This document shows, piece by piece, positions 54,923-64,000 of a DNA stretch of 64,000 nucleotides. Below the pieces are notes generated by a model. The model had not been told where the DNA came from, did not search any database, and saw nothing but the letters and a program-made list of their open reading frames with translations. The translations under genes and the position numbers were made by a program. The DNA is from Cercis canadensis (Eukaryota > Streptophyta > Magnoliopsida > Fabales > Fabaceae): assembly GCA_003255065.1 (NCBI GenBank), contig QAOA01003736.1, positions 274,077 to 338,076 of the forward strand, read 5' to 3'. Positions within the stretch are counted from its first letter, which is position 1; the number at the start of each line of letters is the position of its first letter.

Positions 54923-56017
54923 ATGGGAAGACAGCCTTGTTGTGATAAGGTTGGTTTGAAGAGAGGCCCATGGACAATTGAGGAAGATCACAAGCTTATG
55001 AACTTCATCCTCAACAATGGCATCCATTGCTGGCGAATGGTTCCCAAGCTTGCAGGTAGTTTCTGATAATCTTCTTCACATGCTCTGCTGTTGATCATGT
55101 TTTACTTAGAGGGGTAACTGACTTAGTGTATACTCTATGCTGGTGAAGGCCTATTAAGATGTGGGAAGAGCTGCAGATTGAGATGGATTAATTATCTGAG
55201 GCCAGACCTCAAGAGAGGTGGATTTACAGAAACGGAAGAGGATCAAATTATTCATCTGCATTCACGTCTTGGTAACAGGTACAATATCAATATGCATTCC
55301 CCAACCCCGATTGTCACTTTCCAAGAAAAATGGCAAGATTCTGCACGGTATATATGTGAAGGCCATTGAAATTTGAAATTATTCTGGTTTGAAATCTAAA
55401 CCAATGTCATAGTATTGTTTATTTTTATTTTCCCTGTTAACAAAATGAAGCGCATTTACAGGTGGTCTAAGATTGCTGCACATTTTCCTGGGAGGACAGA
55501 CAATGAAATCAAGAACCATTGGAACACAAGAATCAAGAAGAGGTTAAAGCTCCTTGGTCTGGACCCTGTGACCCACAAGCCAATTGAGCAAAAGGAACAA
55601 ACTGATGACAAAAGTAAGACAACCCAACAGCCAATGTCTGCAGAAGGGTATGAGGAAAATATGGGAATGAAGTCCTTGGAAAGTCATGCCACAGAAGAAA
55701 TGCCAAAAACAGAAAGAAAAATAGAAGAAAACAAGGTGACTTGGGATGATACCACAGAACTTGTAAACAATTATGAACTGCTATGTTCAAACTTGGACTT
55801 GGGATCATGGATGAACCAAGAAACCAACACCAGTACTAGTTCTTACAGTAGTTCTTCCTTCTCTCTGGATGATTCTAGCCACCTTTCTATGGGTGAATCC
55901 CCCTATCTTCAGGAAATCTCCTTACAGCAATGGGTTGATAGTATGGATCCTATTCTCTCGTGGGATAGCTTCAATCCTCTTGAACAAGATCTTTTCTTTT
56001 TGGAAAACAGGCAATAA
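54923..56017 (+). CDS. MYB40: R2R3-MYB transcription factor, MYB40-type
   Basis: Predicted 272-residue DNA-binding protein. Exons: 54923-55055 (133 bp), 55149-55278 (130 bp), 55462-56017; this is the classic R2R3-MYB exon pattern. R2 starts at [20 protein letters not shown] and holds the three Trp/hydrophobic anchors; R3 holds [19 protein letters not shown] and [20 protein letters not shown], followed by [19 protein letters not shown]. The subgroup call rests on [32 protein letters not shown] and the C-terminal [14 protein letters not shown]...DLFFLE end, which resembles Arabidopsis MYB40 as I remember it; related families are MYB20/43/85. The middle is acidic and Ser-rich, which fits an activation domain. 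Target genes are unknown. Reading through intron 2 would end early, leaving only R2 and part of R3. Confidence 0.9.
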
Positions 56018-57577
56018 ACATAGCTAGCCACCCTTTTGAGTGTCCCCTTGTTTTACAATCTCAAGCAATAAAATTTTAACATTGCTTCTTTCATGCTTTT
56101 CATTTTCTTGTCTTGTGCTGAATCAATCCTTAACTCTATTATGTGATGATGGTTGCATATTGAATGCGAATTGGATTTTTGTAATTGCTTGTTCTTTCAC
56201 TATCACTGTATTGATCTCTTCAACAACCCACACTCACTAACATCACTTTTTCTTGTCTCCTCTGTAACTGTTGGTTTTATTAAAGTGGTCACTAACATCA
56301 TCATGAAGTGTCCAAGGTTTCCTCGTTTGGTCCCTTTTCTTCTGTCGGTTATGATCAATAATTTTTGTGCTTCCCTTTGGTTCCTTTATGGCATATATGA
56401 AACCCCACAGCGGAAAGCAGGCAACTAAAAATAAGCAGATGGAGAGTGATGACTGTCTATGGAGGCAAAAGTAGCCATATTATATACACTTAAACCTCCT
56501 TAATAAATAAAGAATGTGTTGGGACAAATAAATGGCGAGTGCAACTTATAAAAGCATATGTGGCTGTTTGATTTATATATGTTTTCTTTAATCGAGAATG
56601 GGATTGAGATGATTGGGAAGGGGTCGTGCTTAGCACTGAAAATTGTTGAAGTGGAACCTCAGCAGTTTCTTATCCTTTACATGCATGAATCTGTGGGCAA
56701 TTAGGGAAAGAATAAGGAAGGAACATGAGATGCACGATGGCCTTTCACCACCAAATGCTTAAAAACTAACATTATTGATGGCACTGGTCTTAAAGTCAAC
56801 AATTAAACACACTGAGCAAGAGATAATTCAAGTTTACTAGCCATGTTTTGATTGACATGCAAAATTACTCATTTGTTTAATGAAATTCTTTTAGAATTAA
56901 ATCTTCTAAACTATATGATGCACATTATAGGGTTAGGTGTAAGTTTTCGTTCTCTCTTGTTCTACCAAAGAAAAAAAAACACCTTAGATAACGACTAAAG
57001 AAAAAAAATCAAAAGAGTGATTTCTGAAAAATATCTAATTAGTTCTATCAACTTCTTTTGTGCAATCACTTCATTTAATTATTTCCCTTCATTTCTTAAA
57101 AAATAAGCATGTATTGATTGCACACGTGTAAAGACGACGGCGTATTGTCCTTTGATTTCATATCATTTATAATTTTGTAACATCTTGTTACTTGCTAGAG
57201 AAATAGCTAGGACCTAGGAGGGGACATGGAGTCAGCTACAGAAGCTAGCCGATCCGTCGAAGAAAATCAATAGACTAGAGAGGGTAGGGACTAGGGATTA
57301 GGGAATGCTCAAAAATTCTTTTTTGTTTTTTAGAAAAACATAAATTCAAGTGCTGAAGATTTAACATACTTGCCTACTCTCATACTTTCCAGATTCGTAC
57401 TATTATTTATGGAACTACACAACAATAGAATAGAATAGCCTCGTCACCTAATACCTGTAAACACAAAAGAAAACTCCGAAGTTTGACTTGAGGATACATC
57501 TCGATACACATCAAAGCCATGATTTTCAGATCTTTGATTCGATACCCATTTGATATCTGAGCTTGAATCAAGCTACA
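56018..57577. other. Intergenic region between MYB and SERGT1
   Basis: 56018-56450 is probably the MYB 3' UTR. The rest is AT-rich with no supported gene. A tiny frame ATG GAG TCA ... TAG lies at about 57226-57273 (15 codons) and is not called. The final ~150 bases should contain the SERGT1 leader. Confidence 0.6.
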
Positions 57578-60500
57578 ATGGCGGAATTATCCCTCTTGTT
57601 AGCGGTGGTGTTGCTGGGTCTGGGCATTGGCACTGGATGGGGAGTGGAAACGGGTCAAAAGGCTCCCTATAGGATGCACACCCTCTTCTCTGTGGAATGT
57701 CAAAACTACTTCGACTGGCAGACGGTGGGCCTCATGAACAGCTATAGAAAGGCCAAACAACCAGGACCTATTACCCGTCTTCTCAGTTGCACGGATGAGG
57801 AGAAGAAGAATTACAGAGGGATGCATTTGGCTCCCACTCTTGAGGTGCCCTCCATGAGCAGACATCCCAAAACTGGTGACTGGTAAAATCTCTGATGCAA
57901 ACTTCAATTACTTCAGGAATTGAAATTGAATTATGAATTGCTGATTTGCTTATATAGTATTTATAAGTAATTTACTATCATTGACTCAGGTTCTGAGTGT
58001 CATTTGCTGCTTACATTTTTCAAGTCTGCATTATGTCTTCCTGTTTGTAATTTACTATCTTTAGCTTTAATATATGTAGTTTTGTGAAACTGTGTATCCA
58101 AACCTTGTACATCACCGTATTAGCTTAATTACTTCTTTGAATGTAGCTCTGAATTTGTGTTTACATAAGTCGTCATTGCCTAAATTCCTGCACATTGATT
58201 TTTTTGTGTTTCTGCCTTTATAAGGTTCACAAGAAGTTTGCTGATGTCTTTTTTAAGCATACCATTCAACAATATTCAATTTTCCTTGAAAGTAAAGATC
58301 GTTTAGCTTGAACATGTCCAAGACTAATACCGGCATTAGCTAAGTAATTTTGCTGTTCTTTCTTCATGATCAATTCTTTTATGCCTTCACTTTGATATTA
58401 TTACTGGATTCTATCAGTCTTTGTTCTCTCCCATATTCTCCCTTCAGAGTGTTTGGAATTTCAAAACTTCCCTTTGCCAAAGAAGACATATGAATTCCTT
58501 AAATGTCAGGACCATAAGATATAAATTTTCTGTTCGCTATGCAGGTACCCTGCAATAAACAAACCTGCTGGAGTTGTGCACTGGCTTAAACATAGTAAAG
58601 ATGCAAAAAATGTTGACTGGGTTGTCATTCTGGATGCAGACATGATAATCCGAGGCTCAATTATCCCTTGGGAACTTGGTGCAGAGAAAGGCAGACCTGT
58701 TGCAGCATATTATGGGTATTGCACTAATTTGCTTCTTCTTTCTCTTTCATTTTACTCAACCCTTTTCTTTTAATGATAGATTGTTGAAGCTAGATATTCA
58801 CCCATCTCAAACTGTTGAACCTATTAGTTGAAAGATACTATTGGGCTAGTGCAGCTTGACATTTGGTAATGACCAAGTTATAACTTTAGAAGTTTTCAAT
58901 TAATTTGATATCTACCTTGACTTGACCTTTATGTTTCCATTAGACATTTGTGTCAGTGGATTTTGAGAGAGAGAGAGGATGAGACATCTTGTTGTGAATT
59001 AGAGAAGATGAGGGCTTCATCAAAAACTGAACTTTAGAGTTCTTGGTTTTAGAATTTTGGTTGTTTGAATCTTTGGCAAAGGAAAGAAGACATGGTTGCA
59101 ACTACTACTACTACTATATTAAAATTTTGCTATAAAATCCGGATGTGGTGTGGAATCCTGTTGTTTGAAGACAAAATATGACAAGAATCAACTGAAAAGT
59201 GCAACGAAACAAAAGAAGATGATGGTTTACCATCCCTCACTGATACCGTATTTGCAAAATCCAAGATGGATGCAAACCTTTCAACTAAAATGATTCCAAT
59301 TAATCAATTCTTTATAAAATTCAAGCAGTTATACATTTCGGGAATCATTTTCATTTTTGTAGACAGAACAAAGGACTATGGTTTGCATATCATACATTTA
59401 TCATATTTTATATTCAGTGCTTCTTTTTCACACTGTTGAAGCTTGCTATAATCATTTCCAAAACTTCCTCCCCCAGGTATTTGAGAGGTTGTGACAATAT
59501 TTTGGCTCAATTGCACACAAAACACCCAGAACTATGTGACAAAGTTGGTGGACTTTTGGCTATGCATATAGATGACCTGCGAACATTGGCACCTATGTGG
59601 CTCTCAAAAACCGAAGAAGTGAGAGAAGATAGGGCCCACTGGGGAACAAATATAACTGGTGATATCTATGGAAAAGGATGGATCAGTGAAATGTATGGAT
59701 ACTCTTTTGGCGCTGCAGAAGTGAGTTTATTGCCTTGAAATTTTTTCTTTTAGCATTATAAAAGTTGTACTGCTATAACTCCCCTGTACACTTCTAGCAC
59801 TTTATTAACAGTGCTTGGTTTTTCAACTTTCACAGATTGGTTTACTTGTTTCCTTCTTCTGTTCCTCCTCCTCCCTTTGGGCTTTCTTTGCTCTTGTTCA
59901 CAGGTTGGACTTCGGCATAAGATAAATGATAACTTGATGATATACCCAGGTTATGTTCCAAGAGAGGGAATTGAGCCAATTCTTTTTCACTATGGATTGC
60001 CATTTAGCATAGGAAATTGGTCATTTAATAAACTGGCTCACCATGAAGATAATATTGTTTATGACTGTGGCCAGCTCTTTCCAGAACCCCCTTATCCGAG
60101 GGAGGTATGTAAACCAGTACAAACTATTATTCCTTGTAGCAAACAGAACTGTCTGTTGTAGAGAAACACCCTTTTCCCATGAAATACTTGTCTTGTAGGA
60201 TAGGAACTCTTGTCTTACAGAGAAGCATGCATACTTTCCTTTGGCAATTACATTACTCTGCATTTTAAGCATCATATCGTTTATGTGGACCATGACTTGT
60301 TCTCATGCTGAAGTTTCAATCATAATATACTGAATTTATGCATGGGACATATTACATCGGTTTTTTTTTTTTTTAAATTAATTTATTATTATTATTATAT
60401 ATTTTATAAAAATAAAAGGTTTTGCTGAAATTTATAGTTTCTTTTTGCAGGTAAAACAAATGGAAATTGATCCTAATAAAAGGCGAGCACTATTTCTAAG

Positions 60501-63238
60501 TTTGGAGTGCATGAATATTTTAAATGAAGGTCTTCTATTACAACACGAGGCAAATGGTTGCCCTAAACCAAGGTGGTCTAAATACTTGAGCTTTTTAAAA
60601 AGCAAAACCTTTGCTGAACTAACTCAGCCAAAATATGTGAATCCTGCTACGCTACAAATGATGGAGGATGACGATCAAGAACATGTCTCTGATGATACTG
60701 GAAACCCATATCCTAAAATTCATACTCTGTTTTCCACGGAATGCACCCCATACTTTGATTGGCAGACTGTAGGACTTATGCACAGTTTCCATACAAGTGG
60801 ACAGCCTGGAAATATCACTAGACTTCTCAGCTGCTCCGATGAAGACTTAAAGCAATATAAGGGGCATGACCTGGCTCCCACCCATTATGTCCCTTCCATG
60901 AGTCGACATCCATTAACTGGCGATTGGTAATTTTGTGTGTGTATCTTTAAATTGTATTATGTTGGCCTTCTTAGTTAGTTGCTTGTAATTTCTGCACTGA
61001 CTTTTAGTCATGCTGCACTAATCCGGTACATCTGCAACCCTATTTTGGGGCGATGGGTCAATATATAGTTGTGAAATCTGGCACAAAACATTCTAACTTT
61101 TGTGACATTTTGCTTTCTAAAAATCCTTAAAATTTAGCTAAAAGGAGAATGTCATTTTGATGACCGTGTCCACACGTCTTTCTATTGTGTCTGAAGCTAT
61201 ATCCCTCATGGCCAAACTAGTTATTTACCTTGGGAGGTTTTCTTTATTAATTCTATTTTTCCTCTGATCTCTGTTGCTACTTAATCTATTTGATTGTTAA
61301 TTTGAAAACGTCATCACGAGTGTTTATCATTATTTTTATATGATCTCTAGGCTCTTTAGCTTTTATATATTCCAGTCAGCATTGTCTCTTATTAAAATAG
61401 GTGAATCCTTCTAGATCCAACCTCTAGGGCAGCTTGATGTGATACTAGTATTTAGTGCTTGATTTTGATATTCTAAAAACAAGGATCCAGATTTACACTC
61501 TGTTCTGTGGGACTCAGATTTCGGTCTGAACAAACTTCATTTTTATTTTTGTACTGTGGAACTGCTCATCTAGTCTTCTCTGTCTTATATTGGTGTTTCC
61601 TGCTTAAAGATATATGCAGATTACCTCATGTCATTATGTAATATGAATTTATTCAGATCTGACCAGTTTTCAAATTCCTGATGTGGCTGAAGAATGTAAA
61701 GTTTAGACAAACAAGTAAAATTAAGTCTGTTTCATTTCAGGTATCCAGCAATTAATAAGCCTGCAGCAGTCCTTCACTGGCTTAATCATGCAAATACTGA
61801 TGCAGAATTCATAGTGATTCTTGATGCTGATATGATCTTGAGAGGCCCAATTACACCATGGGAATTTAAAGCTGCCCGTGGCCGCCCTGTTTCAACTCCC
61901 TATGAGTAAGATCAATGATTTATATCTTTTAATTGTGATCTTTTGGTGTAGATCTAAGCTCAATTTGATGGCACCAGTTTGCATGGATGTGTTCCTGCAT
62001 GTCTCTGTCAATGTCTGTTCTTTGCGTTCTTTGGATCAGGAATATATGACTCATTTGTTTTCTTAATCTTCAAATGCTAGATATCTCATTGGCTGTGACA
62101 ATGAGCTTGCAAGACTGCATACAAGCCATCCTGAGGCTTGTGACAAGGTTGGTGGTGTAATCATTATGCATATAGATGATCTCCGGGAGTTTGCTATACT
62201 ATGGCTGCATAAAACTGAGGAGGTCCGTGCTGATAGAGCTCATTATGCCAGAAATATAACAGGAGACATTTATGAATCTGGGTGGATTAGTGAGATGTAC
62301 GGTTACTCATTTGGTGCAGCAGAGGTACTTCGCTTAAAAATAAGCTTCCAATTGTTAGATACTTGTCGTGCCTACTCTGTCTTTCTGGTCATATGATTGT
62401 GGGGAAAGGGGCGCTATTTGTGGTGATAGTTGCAGATTGAAATGAGCATCTTTCTTCTTTCCAAGCATGCTACATTACTTAGTTTGTTTCATTATCTATT
62501 TGCATGCTACCTCAATTTTTACATCAACAAGTTTCACTGCCATAACCTATGATGCTAATGACGATGCAGTTGAAATTAAGGCATGTCATCAACCGCGAGA
62601 TCCTGATATACCCGGGATATGTTCCTGAAACGGGTGTCAAATATAGAGTTTTTCACTATGGATTGCGGTTCAGTGTTGGGAATTGGAGCTTTGACAAGGC
62701 AGACTGGAGGGAGGTCGACATGGTCAACAGATGCTGGGCCAAGTTTCCCGACCCACCAGAGCCCTCAACACTTGATCATGTTGATGAGGAGAATCTACAG
62801 CGAGACTTGCTCAGCATAGAATGTGCAAAGACACTGAATGAAGCACTAGAGCTGCATCATGAGAGAAGGAGCTGCCCCACTGGTAATTCATTATCCACAT
62901 CAAAAGGGGATACAACAGAGGAAATTAGAATTTCTAGGAAATTTGGAAGCTTGGATGGAAGTCTTGCTTCAAAAAGCAATCATAAGTCAGCAAATAATTC
63001 CCAGGAATTGGCTAGTGTTCAGAATGATGAGGTGGTTAGTTCTTTCAGGTTCTGGGTGATTGCTTTATGGGCATTTTCTGGAGTAGGTTTCTTGATTGTT
63101 ATTTTTGTAATGTATTCGGGTCATAATAGAAGAGGAACAAGGATCAAGCACAGAGGCAGGAGAAGAAGTCTGCACTCAGGATACATGGAAGTGAATGGAC
63201 GTGATCGCTATCTTCGTGGTGCGGACGCATCTCTGTGA
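57578..63238 (+). CDS. SERGT1: Peptidyl serine alpha-galactosyltransferase, SERGT1-type
   Basis: Predicted 824-residue ER/Golgi enzyme that adds alpha-galactose to serine in extensin Ser-Hyp repeats. Exons: 57578-57882, 58545-58715, 59477-59720, 59904-60104, 60451-60926, 61741-61905, 62081-62324, 62570-63238; all phases agree. A signal peptide (about residues 1-24) is followed by two homologous catalytic-like modules, about residues 32-307 and 396-670. Each has HTLFS.EC..YFDWQTVGLM, SMSRHP.TGDWYPAINKPA, an ILDADMI metal-binding motif (Asp132/Asp134 and Asp494/Asp496), GCDN, MHIDDLR and WISEMYGYSFGAAE. A membrane helix lies at about residues 763-785 (FWVIALWAFSGVGFLIVIF), then a basic tail of 39 residues. 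So it is a type I-like luminal protein. The two halves have matching intron positions. The single-module hydroxyproline arabinosyltransferases are the nearest relatives. Confidence 0.92.
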
Positions 63239-64000
63239 CTCTTACTCTCACTCTCAGTATTCCTTTTTATTCTCAAGTAAAGCTGGGATTACAGAAACTG
63301 TGGAAGGCATGCTACTTCAGTGACCACCTTTTACATACAATGCAATCCATTGATGTTGAGGATACAAAAATTTGCCACAAAAGGAGGAATTACAGTTTTA
63401 CTCTACTTTAATTTAAGGGCAGCTTGAATTATTTTGTACTGAGAAATCATAAAATGTCAGCAATATATATTTAGAGATTGAAAACATATACTTCAAAATA
63501 GGTGTAAAAAAAAGTATAACTAGGATTATTCAGCAGAACGGTGTAAGTCAAATCTTGTTGAAATTGTATACTTTTCATGCACCTTACTTCTTTATTACAG
63601 CAAAAGAACTTGCTCACATTTTTCTTTATAACCCCATTTATTTACTTTTTGTAAAATCGAAATCAGACGAAACGGGTTAGAACAAAACCATTTCTATTTC
63701 TTTGTTTGGTTCCATTATTAGAAGTGGTTATTTTGCGTTTGCGTTCGGGACACAGATATTAGCATGAAATAGAATTATAATTTTGACTAGGAAATCAAGT
63801 AACCCGAAATCACCATTTCCACCTAAGAGGGGGGAATTGTTACAATTCTAGATTTAAATATAAAATTCACAAATCAAACCATTTAATGTGGAGAATAATA
63901 ATTTTTGTCTCTATAAAATTATGATTTAGAATAGAATCATCATTTCAAGTCTTCTATTCTATTCTCATTCTAACAAAATAGTCCATTTCATTTTCATAAG
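63239..64000. other. SERGT1 3' UTR and window end
   Basis: Probably the SERGT1 3' UTR to about 63480, then AT-rich DNA. From about 63640 to the window edge there are repeated GAATAGAAT/ATTCTATTC-like words, which suggest the edge of a MITE cut by the window. No gene is supported. Confidence 0.5.

Noticed and set aside
56153-56428. Hydrophobic frame resembling a SWEET/MtN3 membrane segment
   Set aside because: It lies right after the MYB stop in likely 3' UTR, has no family signature beyond hydrophobic residues, and no neighbouring exons could be found.
57226-57273. 15-codon ATG frame upstream of SERGT1
   Set aside because: Too short to support, and no evidence it is in the transcript.

Overview
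This is nuclear DNA from a eudicot plant. The genes carry many short introns with GT-AG borders, the intergenic DNA is AT-rich with small MITE-like repeats, and every recognisable protein has its closest remembered relatives in Arabidopsis and other eudicots. No operon, phage, CRISPR or bacterial feature is present. I cannot name the species.

Layout, left to right: (1) AUG6, an augmin subunit (+, 807-7880, 13 coding exons); (2) a PP2A B' (B56) regulatory subunit of theta/gamma type (+, 11993-16052, 2 coding exons); (3) a CXE11-like carboxylesterase of the GID1/HSL fold (+, 21515-25240, 2 exons); (4) a PGAP1-type GPI inositol-deacylase (+, 29717-43157, 18 exons); (5) a C3HC4 RING protein with UIM/MIU-like helices (-, 46589-44907, 6 exons); (6) a family 92 glycosyltransferase (-, 49435-47607, 2 exons); (7) an R2R3-MYB of the MYB40 type (+, 54923-56017, 3 exons); (8) a peptidyl serine alpha-galactosyltransferase of the SERGT1 type (+, 57578-63238, 8 exons). 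All eight models were joined by hand from splice sites, and each keeps one open frame from ATG to stop. The genes act independently (spindle microtubules, phosphatase targeting, hydrolase, GPI remodelling, ubiquitin, glycan transfer, transcription, extensin glycosylation). What links them is chromosomal order: CXE11, PGAP1 and a GT92/RING locus are, from memory, also neighbours in Arabidopsis.

The intergenic stretches hold one dispersed repeat family (three copies), several short tandem duplications, a tRNA-derived SINE-like insertion in an AUG6 intron, and fold-back sequences. The most puzzling part is 50.8-51.85 kb. It has three related copies of a ~150-250 bp sequence, the middle one inverted, so a transcript through it could fold into a long imperfect hairpin. 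Seven isolated N positions sit at homopolymers or beside duplicated sequence, which suggests assembly joins rather than biology. I found no wholly new biological system. The hairpin locus, the GT92-RING neighbour pair, the exon-by-exon internal duplication of SERGT1 and two odd splice donors are the best leads.
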